In this document: positions 1-7,373 of the stretch, one piece after another
Position numbering within the stretch: position 1 is the first letter of the stretch
Layout of the letters: the number at the start of each line of letters is the position of its first letter
Origin: an uncultured Collinsella sp.
GTDB taxonomy: Bacteria > Actinomycetota > Coriobacteriia > Coriobacteriales > Coriobacteriaceae
DNA length: 9,652 nucleotides
Assembly: GCA_900553345.1 (NCBI GenBank)
Contig: USDE01000039.1
Span: 1 to 9,652, forward strand
Direction of reading: 5' to 3'
Position numbers and translations under genes: made by a program
Notes under the pieces: model-generated
What the model was told of the DNA's origin: nothing
Seen by the model: only the letters and a program-made list of their open reading frames with translations
Databases searched by the model: none

Positions 1-145
1 AAAGACGACGGAAGCCAAGGGCAACGTTGTCGACGATATGCTGGCCGCCCATATCGGGACCACGGTGGATGATGCGATTCATCATGGCCGTGAGAACCAG
101 CTCACTCTGTTCATCTGTACCGGTAAAACCGACAAAACCGCACAT
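1..145 (-). CDS. asnB: Asparagine synthetase (glutamine-hydrolysing), N-terminal part only
   Basis: Reading the minus strand from the ATG at 145-143 gives 48 residues starting MCGFVGFTGT and containing HRGPD at about residues 27-31, followed by VALGFRRL. This is the start of a class II (Ntn) glutamine amidotransferase domain. Cys2 becomes the N-terminal nucleophile once Met1 is removed, and the RGPD segment belongs to the glutamine pocket. In AsnB this domain feeds ammonia to a C-terminal synthetase domain that makes asparagine from aspartate and ATP in the cytoplasm. A good ribosome binding site (AAAGGA) lies just upstream of the start on that strand. The gene runs off the left edge, so the synthetase domain is not seen. 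Another glutamine amidotransferase, such as GlmS or PurF, is less likely because the MCGFVGFTG and LGFRRL segments are AsnB-like. It is transcribed divergently from the murE block. Confidence 0.9.
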   Translation of the reverse strand, partial: MCGFVGFTGTDEQSELVLTAMMNRIIHRGPDMGGQHIVDNVALGFRRL

Positions 146-177
146 GCAAGATCCTTTCTGCTGACGGCTCAGGTGTA

Positions 178-198
178 CTGCCGCAAGGATTGCGGCAG
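178..198. repeat. Short perfect hairpin in the asnB leader
   Basis: The sequence CTGCCGCAA (178-186) and its exact complement TTGCGGCAG (190-198) are separated by 3 bases. On the minus strand this makes a 9-bp stem about 33 bases upstream of the asnB start. There is no T-run after it on either strand, so it is not a terminator. A TTGACA hexamer lies next to it on the minus strand (208-203), but no -10 box sits at the right distance. It could be an RNA stem in the asnB leader or an operator. The function is unknown. Confidence 0.45.
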
Positions 199-270
199 CT
201 GATGTCAAATAATCTTTACTATCATGCCAATCTTTTGTTTCGTGATAGGGCATAAGCGCCGAGCGAACCG

Positions 271-315
271 AAAAAACCACGTCCCGATCTTCAGACGAAG
301 CGGCGGGACGTGGTT
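271..315 (-). terminator. Strong intrinsic terminator reading toward asnB
   Basis: The arms AACCACGTCCCG (275-286) and CGGGACGTGGTT (304-315) pair perfectly over 12 bp. The loop contains a further small CTTC/GAAG stem (289-292 with 297-300). On the minus strand the stem runs into six T residues (276-271), the form of a Rho-independent terminator. On the plus strand it is followed by GCGAACG, so it would not terminate plus-strand transcripts. No minus-strand gene precedes it within the window. It therefore either lies inside a long asnB leader as an attenuator or blocks antisense transcription from the murE side. Confidence 0.7.
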
Positions 316-544
316 GCGAACGCTATGTTAAAGAACAGCACCCAGATTTCCTTGTTTTTACATGGAGTGAACACCGTTGCCATTTATTAGACCACGGCAC
401 AGTCCATGCAATTTTTTAGAAGGCTGTGATGCGCGCAAGGTCAGGTGGCATATTAGGATGGTTGATAATACAGAATGTTTCATCGTTTCTGCCGCGGGAC
501 GTCTTCTGCCCTTTAAGGCTGAATTTAGCGAGAGAGGTCTTTGT
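316..544. other. Divergent intergenic DNA upstream of murE, probably promoter and leader
   Basis: This stretch is more A+T-rich than its surroundings. An open frame from a TTG at 377 runs through it in phase with murE. Its predicted residues do not resemble a MurE N-terminus, and it uses codons (AGA, AGG, TTA, AAT) that are less common in the neighbouring genes, so I treat it as leader rather than coding sequence. I looked for promoter hexamers for murE. A GATAAT at 464-469 is the best -10 candidate, but it has no acceptable -35 partner, so no promoter is called. Confidence 0.4.
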
Positions 545-2062
545 ATGTCGAGCCCGACACAAGAGAAGCTAACTCTGATGCGCTATATAGAGTTGCTCGA
601 GGAAGATGACCTTGTTGTTTCCAGACCGAGCGCTTCGTGCGACCAGCGCATTGAGTTTGCGACTGATGACTCGCGCCAGGTGCGTCCGGGCACGTTGTTT
701 GTCTGCAAAGGCCGTGCGTTTAAGCGCGAGTACCTGCTTTCGGCAATCGCCGATGGCGCCGTGGCCTACGTTTCCGAGGTCGATTACGATGTTGATCTTC
801 CCGCGGTGATTGTGAGCGATATTCGTCGCACGCTCGCCGTGGTGGCAGATGCCTTTTATGGGCACCCGTCGGGTAAGGTGAAGGTCTGCGCCTTTACAGG
901 CACCAAGGGCAAGTCGACCTGCAGCTTTTATCTGCGCGGCATCCTCGCCAACGAGGCCAAGCTTACGGGCTGTCATCGACCCGCTCTTAATACGGGCATT
1001 GAGTTCGACGACGGCATCGAGACGGGCCCTTCCAAGCTGACGACCCCCGAATCCTTCCTGCTGCAGTCCCGCATCGCACATGCTGCGGAGGCGGGTGCCC
1101 CGTGGCTGGTTATGGAGGCATCGAGTCAGGGCCTCAAATACGAGCGTACGGGCAAGATTGACTTTGAAGTCGGCGCCTTTACCAATATCGGCGAGGATCA
1201 CATTTCGCCGATTGAGCATCCGACGCTCGAGGATTACTTTGCCAGCAAGCTCAAAATCTTCTTGCAGAGCCGTTTTGCCGTGGTCAATCTCGATATGGAT
1301 AAGGTCGATCGCGTGCTCGAGGCGGCATCTCGTTGCGAACGTACGGTGACGTTCTCCCTGACCGACGAGCGTGCCGACGTGCTTGCGCTGGCGATTCGCA
1401 ATGGCGACTGCGGCGTGGTGGCAACGGTGCGCACGCCCCGTTTTACGCGTGACATTGTGATTCCCACGCCGGTTAAGTTCAATGTGTCCAACGCGCTTGC
1501 TGCTATTGCCTGCGCCGAGGCCCTGGGCATTTCCGAAGAGGGTATCGTCCATGGCTTTGAGGGCGTTTTCGTTCCCGGTCGTATGGAGCTCTATCCGTCC
1601 GTATCGGGCAAAATCCTGGGCATCGTCGATTTTGCACATAACGGCATGAGCCTCGAGACACTCCTGCGCGACTTGCGCGAGAACTATCCCGAGCGCGAGC
1701 TGGCGGTTGTATTTGGCGCTACGGGCGGTAAGGGTGTCGATCGACGCACCACGATGGGCATCGCCGCTGGCAAGTATGCCGACCGAATCGTGATTACCGA
1801 GGATGACCCCGGCCCCGAGGATGTCGAGGACATCTGCGCCGAGATCGCGCGCAACGTTCAAGCGCAGGGAAATGATAACTGGCAAATCGTGACTGATCGC
1901 GTTGCCGCTATCGAGACTGCCGTGCGCGAAACTGTCCGTCCTGCCGTGGTCATCGTGACCGGTAAGGGCGAGGAAGAGTGTATGCTGCGCAAGAACGGAC
2001 CCGAGCCTTGTGAGCGCGACGGTTCGATTCTCAAGCGCACCCTTGCGGCGTACGACGCCTAG
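545..2062 (+). CDS. murE: MurE-type UDP-MurNAc-tripeptide ligase, non-DAP (L-Lys/L-Orn) type
   Basis: This 505-residue Mur ligase adds the third amino acid to UDP-MurNAc-L-Ala-D-Glu in cytoplasmic peptidoglycan synthesis. Visible in order are DDSRQVRPGTLF (41-52, UMP-binding N-domain), the ATP P-loop TGTKGKST (118-125), MEASSQ (190-195), TNIGEDH (213-219), KLKIF (235-239, likely carrying the carbamylated Lys), and GRMEL (345-349). DFAHNGMSLETLL (362-374) and GATGGKGVDRR (391-401) belong to the C-terminal domain. The amino-acid pocket reads EDDPGPED (419-426). DAP-adding enzymes have DNPR there, and the surroundings here resemble lysine-type streptococcal MurE. L-Lys or L-Orn is therefore inferred as the substrate. 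The ATG at 545 is chosen because AGAGAGG (531-537) lies 7 bases upstream and the protein then has normal MurE length. An upstream TTG at 377 would add 56 unlike residues. The stop is 30 bases before the next gene. Confidence 0.88.
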   Translation: MSSPTQEKLTLMRYIELLEEDDLVVSRPSASCDQRIEFATDDSRQVRPGTLFVCKGRAFKREYLLSAIADGAVAYVSEVDYDVDLPAVIVSDIRRTLAVVADAFYGHPSGKVKVCAFTGTKGKSTCSFYLRGILANEAKLTGCHRPALNTGIEFDDGIETGPSKLTTPESFLLQSRIAHAAEAGAPWLVMEASSQGLKYERTGKIDFEVGAFTNIGEDHISPIEHPTLEDYFASKLKIFLQSRFAVVNLDMDKVDRVLEAASRCERTVTFSLTDERADVLALAIRNGDCGVVATVRTPRFTRDIVIPTPVKFNVSNALAAIACAEALGISEEGIVHGFEGVFVPGRMELYPSVSGKILGIVDFAHNGMSLETLLRDLRENYPERELAVVFGATGGKGVDRRTTMGIAAGKYADRIVITEDDPGPEDVEDICAEIARNVQAQGNDNWQIVTDRVAAIETAVRETVRPAVVIVTGKGEEECMLRKNGPEPCERDGSILKRTLAAYDA

Positions 2063-2092
2063 ACCAGCCCCTTCTATGTAAACGGAGTGACC

Positions 2093-3004
2093 ATGTCCCA
2101 CAACATCCTGCCGACCGTTGCCGAGCTTTCGGGCGAGATGCGCGAGCGCCTTGCCAAGGTCAAGTATGTCTTTACCGATCTGGACGCCACGATGCTCGCC
2201 CCCGGCTCGTGCGTGCTGCGCGATAACGACGGCAATCCCTCGACCAAGCTCGTCGAGGCGGTTGTCGCGCTCGCCCGTGCCGGCATCCAGGTGGTTCCCA
2301 CCTCGGGTCGCAATCGCACCATGATCCATGAGGACGCCCGCGTGCTCGGCCTCAACTCCTACATCGGCGAGATGGGCGGCCTGGTCATGTACGACCTCAA
2401 GGTCAACGACTGGGAGTACCTGACGGGCGACATGCCCTACGACCCCGCCTGCGGTCTCACGCCGCACCAGGTGATTGAGCAGACCGGCGTGTGCGAGAAG
2501 ATCCTTGCCCGCTGGCCGCACAAGATCGAATACCACAACGACATGTCGACCGGCTACAAGTACCGTGAGGTCACCGTCGGCATGCGCGGCGATGTGCCCG
2601 ACGATGAGGTCCAGGCCATCCTGGACGAGGCCGGCTGCGGTCTGGTCTGGGCTTGCAACGGCCATCTGACTCACCTGTCCAAGCCGACGACGCTCGAGCT
2701 TAATCGCGTTGAGGACGGCCGCGCCTTCAACATCAATCCGGCGGGTCTCAACAAAGGCGTTGCCATTGCGCGCTTCTGCGAGCACCTGGGGATCGAGCGC
2801 GAGGAAACGCTTGCGCTCGGCGACTCCGAGTCCGACTTCTACATGGCCGACCATGTTGGCATGTTCTGCCTGGTCGAGAACGGTCTGACGAGCGCCGGTG
2901 CCCCGGAGTTCTTGGATGCCTGCGACAATGCCTATATTACGCGCGGCAAGATTGTCGACGGTTGGGTGGCAACGGCCGAGCTGTTGGTCGCGGGCCGTTC
3001 GTAG
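2093..3004 (+). CDS. HAD-superfamily (IIB/Cof-like) phosphatase
   Basis: This 303-residue cytoplasmic protein has all four HAD signatures. Motif I is FTDLDATM (27-34, with nucleophile D29 and general acid D31). Motif II is PTSGR (69-73). Lys221 in LNKGVAI is the likely motif III lysine. Motif IV is GDSESD (243-248). The large cap between motifs II and III fits subclass IIB, which removes phosphate from small sugar or cofactor phosphates. The substrate cannot be read from the sequence. It sits between murE and murI on the same strand, which is suggestive of a cell-wall or sugar-phosphate role but is not proof. The ATG at 2093 is preferred over an in-frame GTG at 2087 because GGAG (2084-2087) is the ribosome binding site and overlaps that GTG. 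Confidence 0.8.
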   Translation: MSHNILPTVAELSGEMRERLAKVKYVFTDLDATMLAPGSCVLRDNDGNPSTKLVEAVVALARAGIQVVPTSGRNRTMIHEDARVLGLNSYIGEMGGLVMYDLKVNDWEYLTGDMPYDPACGLTPHQVIEQTGVCEKILARWPHKIEYHNDMSTGYKYREVTVGMRGDVPDDEVQAILDEAGCGLVWACNGHLTHLSKPTTLELNRVEDGRAFNINPAGLNKGVAIARFCEHLGIEREETLALGDSESDFYMADHVGMFCLVENGLTSAGAPEFLDACDNAYITRGKIVDGWVATAELLVAGRS

Positions 3005-3055
3005 CGCGACGCATCACGCATGGTCGCATTTTTCGAGAGAGAATCTGGTGAGGTA

Positions 3056-3940
3056 ATGTCCGATATCGATAATCTGGCCGGGGACACGCGTCCGATCGGC
3101 GTGTTCGACTCGGGCCTGGGCGGCTTAACGGTCGCGCGCGCGATCGCAACGGCGCTTCCGCACGAGTCCGTCTACTATTTCGGTGACACTAAGCGCTGCC
3201 CTTATGGCACCCGCACCGAGGACGAGGTTCGCTCGTTTGCGCTGCAGGCGGGCCGCTGGCTATCGAGGCACGACGTTAAGATCATGGTCATCGCCTGTAA
3301 CACGGCGACCGCCGCGGCCTTGCGTCTGGCTCAGCAAGTGCTCGACGTTCCCGTGATCGGCGTGATCGCCCCGGGCGCACGCGCCGCCATCAACAGCACG
3401 CGTACGCGCCGCGTGGGCGTGCTCGCTACCAACCTCACCATTCGCTCGGGCGCCTACACGCGCGCCATCCAGGATTTGGATGCTGGTGTCGATGTGTATG
3501 GCTGCCCGGCTTCGAGCTTTGTCGATGTCGTCGAGCACGAGCTCGCCTCGGGCGCGCATCTGCAGGAGCAGTGGCTCGAGAACGAGGATATTTTTGATAC
3601 GCCAGCCGTTCGCGCGCTGGTCGGCACCACAGTCGAGCCGCTGCACGATCGTGGCGTCGATACCGTGGTACTCGGCTGCACGCATTTCCCGCTGCTGGTG
3701 GGTCCCATCCGCCATGCGCTAGGACCCGGGGTGCGCGTGGTGAGCTCCGCCGAGGAGACCACCCGCGAGCTGACCGATATCCTCGCGCGCCGTGAGCAGC
3801 TGGCGGGCGATGCCGCCGAGCCACAGCATCGCTTTGCCACCACGTCTGACAACATTGCCGAGTTTGCGGTGGCGGGTAGCTTTATCTTTGGCCAGCCGCT
3901 TAAAAGCATCGAGCATGTCGATATCGACGAACTCGGTTAG
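3056..3940 (+). CDS. murI: Glutamate racemase
   Basis: MurI converts L-glutamate to the D-glutamate that becomes residue 2 of the peptidoglycan stem peptide. The family's two catalytic cysteines are both present. Cys81 lies in [12 protein letters not shown] (78-89) and Cys208 in LGCTHFPLL (206-214). The N-terminal [10 protein letters not shown] (17-26) and [11 protein letters not shown] (41-51) are also typical, although most members have ARVPYG at the last motif. The start is uncertain. The ATG at 3056 gives 294 residues and has GGTGAGG only 2 bases upstream. An in-frame ATG at 3020 would add 12 residues but has no clear ribosome binding site. About 50 bases separate it from the HAD gene, consistent with one operon. 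Confidence 0.9.
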   Translation: MSDIDNLAGDTRPIGVFDSGLGGLTVARAIATALPHESVYYFGDTKRCPYGTRTEDEVRSFALQAGRWLSRHDVKIMVIACNTATAAALRLAQQVLDVPVIGVIAPGARAAINSTRTRRVGVLATNLTIRSGAYTRAIQDLDAGVDVYGCPASSFVDVVEHELASGAHLQEQWLENEDIFDTPAVRALVGTTVEPLHDRGVDTVVLGCTHFPLLVGPIRHALGPGVRVVSSAEETTRELTDILARREQLAGDAAEPQHRFATTSDNIAEFAVAGSFIFGQPLKSIEHVDIDELG

Positions 3941-3993
3941 GCTCGCAATGTCGCCGGAGGCTTCGCCACATCTTTTGCCGAAAGGATAGTTCC

Positions 3994-4719
3994 ATGGAAT
4001 ACATGCAGGTTAACCGCGCCAACGGCCGCGCCGCCAACGAGCTGCGCCCCGTTAAGCTCACCCGCGGCGTCATGAAGCACGCCCACGGCTCGTGCCTGGC
4101 TGAGTTCGGCGACACGCGCGTACTGTGCGCCGCCACCATCGAGGAGGGTGTGCCTGGTTGGCGCAAGGGCGCCAAGGCCGGCTGGGTAACGGCGGAATAT
4201 GCGATGCTACCGGCCTCGACCGGTAAACGCTGCAAGCGCGAGCATGCCAACCGCAAGGGCCGCTCCATGGAGATCGAGCGGCTTATCGGCCGCAGCCTGC
4301 GTACCGTCGTCAATATGAAGGCGCTCGGCGAGTACACCGTTACCGTCGACTGCGATGTGATCCAGGCCGATGGCGGCACGCGTACGGCGAGCATTACCGG
4401 CGCCTGGGTGGCGCTGCACGACGCCCTTGCCATGTGGGTCGAGGCGGGCAAACTCGAGCGCATCCCGCTCACGGGCCAGGTTGCCGCCATTTCCATGGGC
4501 GTCGTCGACGGCAACACCCTGCTCGACTTGGATTATTCCGAGGACAGCCACGCCGAGGTCGACATGAACCTCGTCGCCACCGATTCTGGTGAGATGATCG
4601 AACTCCAGGGTACCGGCGAGCAGGCGCCCTTCGACCGCAAGCGTCTCAACGCCCTGCTCGACCTGGGCGATAAGGGTATCGCCGAGCTCATCGAGCTTCA
4701 GCGCCAAGCCCTCGCCTAA
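3994..4719 (+). CDS. rph: RNase PH (phosphorolytic tRNA 3'-exoribonuclease)
   Basis: RNase PH trims nucleotides after the CCA end of tRNA precursors using inorganic phosphate, releasing nucleoside diphosphates. The 241-residue protein is of normal family length. It contains [20 protein letters not shown] (37-56), TAEYAMLP (66-73), [17 protein letters not shown] (87-103) and [19 protein letters not shown] (119-137). GGTR (127-130) belongs to the phosphate-binding site. The acidic run [12 protein letters not shown] (177-188) holds the likely metal and catalytic aspartates (D178, D184). The ATG at 3994 follows AAAGGA by 7 bases. murI-rph-rdgB is a common order in Actinobacteria. Confidence 0.95.
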   Translation: MEYMQVNRANGRAANELRPVKLTRGVMKHAHGSCLAEFGDTRVLCAATIEEGVPGWRKGAKAGWVTAEYAMLPASTGKRCKREHANRKGRSMEIERLIGRSLRTVVNMKALGEYTVTVDCDVIQADGGTRTASITGAWVALHDALAMWVEAGKLERIPLTGQVAAISMGVVDGNTLLDLDYSEDSHAEVDMNLVATDSGEMIELQGTGEQAPFDRKRLNALLDLGDKGIAELIELQRQALA

Positions 4720-4756
4720 CCTGCCAAAAAGGGACAGGTTTATTTTGGCAGGTTTT
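4718..4756 (+). terminator. 12-bp stem hairpin after rph, possible terminator or dispersed repeat
   Basis: AACCTGCCAAAA (4718-4729) pairs perfectly with TTTTGGCAGGTT (4743-4754) around a 13-base loop. The stem overlaps the rph stop codon and ends in a short T-run (4753-4756). The loop holds a second CAGGTT (4735-4740) that could pair with the same left arm over 6 bp. The T-run is short and the stem is A/T-rich at its loop end, so termination may be partial. The 146-base gap before rdgB suggests that rdgB-dtd could be transcribed separately. Confidence 0.5.
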
Positions 4757-4865
4757 ATCTGGGAAAACGTCGAAGTATAAGACTGCCGTTGATTGAGACG
4801 GGAGAGAGGCCGAAGTCCTCGTCGTCCTCAACTCGGCATTGCTATAGAGACAAAGGAGACCAGCT

Positions 4866-5507
4866 ATGGCACTTGAGAAGATTGACATCGACACCCTCGA
4901 CCCGGCGGCGACCATCGTCGTGGCAACCGGCAACGCCCATAAGCTCACCGAGATCGAGGCCATTTTGGGCAAGGTCATGCCCGAGGTGCGCTTTGTGGCG
5001 CTCGGCCAGCTGGGCGATTTTGAGGACCCCGAGGAAAACGGCACGACGTTTTTGGAGAACGCCATCATCAAGGCGCAGGCTGCGGTCGAGGAGACGGGCC
5101 TTATGGCCATCGCCGACGACTCCGGCTTGGTCGTCGATGCGTTGGACGGCGAGCCGGGCGTGTATAGCGCGCGCTATGCGGGCGTGCATGGCGACGATGC
5201 CGCCAACAACGCCAAGCTTCTCGTTAACCTGGAAGGCGTGGCAGACGAGGACCGTACCGCGCGCTTTATGAGCGTCGTCGCGCTTATCGATACGGACGGT
5301 CTGGTCACCTATGGCGAGGGCGCCTGCGAAGGCGTTATCGCGCACGAGGGCCGCGGCGAACACGGTTTTGGCTACGACCCGCTGTTCCTGCCGGTCGATA
5401 CGCCGGGCAAGACCATGGCCGAGCTCACGGCGGACGAGAAGAACGCCATCAGCCATCGTTTCCATGCGCTCGAGCATCTGTCCGCCAAGCTGACGGGCGA
5501 GGAGTAG
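4866..5507 (+). CDS. rdgB: XTP/dITP pyrophosphatase (RdgB/HAM1 family)
   Basis: RdgB hydrolyses non-canonical purine nucleoside triphosphates (dITP, XTP) to monophosphates, which keeps deaminated bases out of DNA and RNA. The 213-residue protein shows ATGNAHKLTEIEAIL (20-34, nucleotide-binding), ENGTTFLENA (57-66), ADDSGLVVDALDG (83-95, catalytic Asp), SARYAG (101-106), HGFGYDPLF (166-174, base pocket) and ISHR (195-198). All are in the family order. The ATG at 4866 is preceded by AAAGGAGA. The stop codon is 3 bases from the dtd start, so the two genes are very likely translationally coupled. Confidence 0.95.
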   Translation: MALEKIDIDTLDPAATIVVATGNAHKLTEIEAILGKVMPEVRFVALGQLGDFEDPEENGTTFLENAIIKAQAAVEETGLMAIADDSGLVVDALDGEPGVYSARYAGVHGDDAANNAKLLVNLEGVADEDRTARFMSVVALIDTDGLVTYGEGACEGVIAHEGRGEHGFGYDPLFLPVDTPGKTMAELTADEKNAISHRFHALEHLSAKLTGEE

Positions 5508-5510
5508 ACC

Positions 5511-5957
5511 GTGCGTGCGGTGGTGCAGCGCGTGCTCAACGCCAGCGTGACAGTCGACGACGAGTGCGTGGGCCGTATTGGACGCGGCTACTTGGTGCTG
5601 CTGGGCGTGGGCCACGGCGACACACGCGCCGAAGCCGACAAGCTGTGGGGCAAGCTCCGCGGGCTGCGTATCAACGAGGACGAGAACGGCAAGACCAACT
5701 TGGCGCTGGCGGATGTCGACGGCGAGGTGCTCGTGGTGTCGCAGTTCACGCTGTTTGCCGACTGCCGCCACGGCCGCCGTCCGTCGTTTACGGACGCCGG
5801 CGCGCCCGATGTCGCTAACGAACTTTACGAGTACTTTTTGACACTCGTCGCTCAGGACGTTGAGCATGTGGCGCACGGTATCTTTGGCGCCGATATGAAG
5901 GTCGACCTGGTCAACGACGGTCCGTTCACCATCGTCCTCGACACCGATAGTCTGTAA
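5511..5957 (+). CDS. dtd: D-aminoacyl-tRNA deacylase
   Basis: Dtd removes D-amino acids, and mischarged glycine, from tRNA and so protects translation from D-residues. The 148-residue protein has the standard length. It begins MRAVVQRVLNASVTVD and carries the active-site motif SQFTLFAD (77-84), FGADMKV (125-131) and NDGPFT (135-140). The Gly137-Pro138 pair there corresponds to the cross-subunit Gly-cisPro motif that rejects L-amino acids. The start is GTG at 5511, with GGAG of the overlapping rdgB end as its ribosome binding site. Its position close to murI places D-amino-acid production and D-aminoacyl-tRNA editing in the same gene block. Confidence 0.95.
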   Translation: MRAVVQRVLNASVTVDDECVGRIGRGYLVLLGVGHGDTRAEADKLWGKLRGLRINEDENGKTNLALADVDGEVLVVSQFTLFADCRHGRRPSFTDAGAPDVANELYEYFLTLVAQDVEHVAHGIFGADMKVDLVNDGPFTIVLDTDSL

Positions 5958-5990
5958 GTAGTCAATTTGGGACCGGGCTTTTTTAGCTGC

Positions 5991-6020
5991 TTGCGTATGG
6001 CTGCAACAGGGTGCTATAGT
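5991..6020 (+). promoter_or_regulatory. Probable sigma-A-type promoter of veg-ispE
   Basis: TTGCGT (5991-5996) and TATAGT (6015-6020) are separated by 18 bases. TATAGT matches the -10 consensus at five of six positions and TTGCGT matches the -35 consensus at three. The expected start point near 6027 leaves a leader of about 60 bases before veg. A T-run at 5979-5984, just upstream, might end the dtd transcript, but I see no stem in front of it. Confidence 0.55.
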
Positions 6021-6040
6021 ATTAGAGTTTTGTCTATCTT

Positions 6041-6060
6041 AGGGGTATTATCCCCTTTTT
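6041..6060 (+). promoter_or_regulatory. Short GC stem with T-tract in the veg leader
   Basis: AGGGG (6041-6045) pairs with CCCCT (6052-6056) around a 6-base loop and is followed by Ts to 6060. The stem is only 5 bp, so it is a weak terminator-like structure. It lies between the veg promoter and the veg ribosome binding site, where it could attenuate transcription or protect the 5' end of the message. Confidence 0.35.
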
Positions 6061-6087
6061 GAATTGCACCCTCTGGAGGCCCTATTC

Positions 6088-6384
6088 ATGGAAGAGATGG
6101 AAGTCAATCACGTCGACGACATCCACGAGAAGCTGACCGATATGGTGGGCGATCGCGTCAAGGTTAAGGCCAACATGGGCCGTACCCGCGTCATCGAGCG
6201 CATGGGCACCATCAAGAGCGTCCACCCCGCTGTCTTTATCGTTGAGGTTGACGAGCGTCGCGGCCGCAAATCGCGTCAGTCCTACCAGTACATCGATGTC
6301 CTTACCGGCCAGGTCGAACTGTTCGACCCCGAGAGCGGCGAACATATCTTTACCCCGCTCGGCAACCAGCTCGAGGAGCACTAA
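6088..6384 (+). CDS. veg: Veg family protein
   Basis: This 98-residue cytoplasmic protein matches the Veg family (the former DUF1021) by pattern. It has VKVKANMGRTRVIERMG (24-40), HPAVFIVEVDE (46-56) and SYQYIDVLTGQVEL (65-78), the same spacing as Bacillus subtilis Veg. Veg is a small protein linked in B. subtilis to biofilm matrix gene expression, and its biochemical activity is not settled. The ATG at 6088 has TGGAGG (6074-6079) 8 bases upstream. A TTG at 6064 would lie before that site and is rejected. The stop is 2 bases before the ispE GTG, so the two genes form an operon. The C-terminal tail after residue 80 is less conserved. Confidence 0.85.
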   Translation: MEEMEVNHVDDIHEKLTDMVGDRVKVKANMGRTRVIERMGTIKSVHPAVFIVEVDERRGRKSRQSYQYIDVLTGQVELFDPESGEHIFTPLGNQLEEH

Positions 6385-6386
6385 CG

Positions 6387-7301
6387 GTGACCGATCGGTC
6401 CCTCATCCTTACCGCGCCGGCAAAGATTAACCTCTATCTGGGGGTTCATACCGAGCGCGACGCCCGCGGCTATCACAGGGTCGATTCCCTGATGGCAGCC
6501 GTCGGTCTAGCCGATGCCGTGACGGTCACGCCGGCGCAGGCGTTGACCGTCCAGACGGTTCCGGCATCCGATTTTCCCATGCAAAAAAATACGGCCTATC
6601 GGGCGGCAATCGCTATGGCCGAGCGTTACGGTCGCGATGCCAACGTGTGCGTGACGATCGAAAAGCGTATCCCGCTGTGCGCCGGCCTGGGAGGCCCCTC
6701 GACGGATGCCGCTGCGGTCATCGTTGCCTTGGCCGAGCTGTGGGGTATCGACCGTGCCGACCCCGCGCTCGATGACATCGCTCGCGGTATCGGCGCCGAC
6801 GTGCCGTTCTTTTTGCACACGAGTCCCGCACTCTACGTCGGCGGGGGAGATGTGCTGGCCACTGAGTATCCTGTGCTTCCGGCGACACCTGTCGTATTGG
6901 TCAAACCGCACGAGACGAGCGTTTCAACGGTTGAAGCGTATCGACGATTTGATGAGAGCCCGGTGCCCGCGGAAAAACCCGATGCGATTGCTTCTGTCTT
7001 ACGCGCCGGCGATGCCGAGGCGGCATATGCGCTCGTTCATAACAATCTGGGCGTCATATCCGCGCAGATGGAGCCGCGGATCCAGGCGGTTCTCGACTGG
7101 CTGCGCGCACAGGAGGGAACCGTTGCCGTGGACGTGTGCGGTTCGGGTGCCTGCTCGTTTGCCATTTGTGATACCGTCGCTGCAGCAGCCCATCTTGCGG
7201 GAGCTGCCCAGCAAAATGGCTGGTGGGCCTGCACGACTGAGCTTATTCCCAACACGGTTCAAATCGACGGGTTGATTTCCGATCTCAGCCGAACACTTTG
7301 A
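6387..7301 (+). CDS. ispE: 4-diphosphocytidyl-2-C-methyl-D-erythritol kinase
   Basis: IspE phosphorylates CDP-methylerythritol with ATP in the MEP pathway to isoprenoid precursors, which also supply the lipid carrier for peptidoglycan. The 304-residue protein has the GHMP-kinase motifs. These are APAKINLYL (10-18), the ATP loop PLCAGLGGPSTDAA (96-109), GADVPFF (136-142, with the likely catalytic Asp138) and CGSGACSFA (251-259). The glycine loop reads GGPSTDAA where most family members have GGGSSDAA. The start is GTG at 6387, with GAGGAG inside the veg 3' end 8 bases upstream. Confidence 0.93.
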   Translation: MTDRSLILTAPAKINLYLGVHTERDARGYHRVDSLMAAVGLADAVTVTPAQALTVQTVPASDFPMQKNTAYRAAIAMAERYGRDANVCVTIEKRIPLCAGLGGPSTDAAAVIVALAELWGIDRADPALDDIARGIGADVPFFLHTSPALYVGGGDVLATEYPVLPATPVVLVKPHETSVSTVEAYRRFDESPVPAEKPDAIASVLRAGDAEAAYALVHNNLGVISAQMEPRIQAVLDWLRAQEGTVAVDVCGSGACSFAICDTVAAAAHLAGAAQQNGWWACTTELIPNTVQIDGLISDLSRTL

Positions 7302-7331
7302 GCGGATAGGCCGTTCCCGCAGCTAGCCGAA

Positions 7332-7372
7332 CGCCCCCGAGGCCCCATCCGGGCCCCCGGGGGCGGCATTTT
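7332..7372 (+). terminator. Intrinsic terminator of veg-ispE
   Basis: CGCCCCCG (7332-7339) pairs with CGGGGGCG (7358-7365). An inner GGCCC (7341-7345) pairs with GGGCC (7351-7355). The GC-rich stem is followed by a short T-run at 7369-7372, about 30 bases after the ispE stop. Confidence 0.75.
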
Positions 7373-7373
7373 C

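Noticed and set aside
377..544. TTG-initiated 56-residue N-terminal extension of MurE
   Set aside because: It is unlike MurE sequence and its base composition is intergenic. A better ribosome binding site precedes the ATG at 545.
569..2854. A 761-codon open frame on the minus strand across murE and the HAD gene
   Set aside because: It lies opposite two clearly conserved genes, has no recognisable domain, and is explained by high-GC codon bias keeping the antisense frame open.
4842..5876. A 344-codon minus-strand open frame across rdgB and dtd
   Set aside because: It is an antisense shadow of rdgB and dtd, both of which carry all family motifs on the plus strand.
5958..5990. T6 run at 5979-5984 as the dtd terminator
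   Set aside because: No stem of useful length precedes it.
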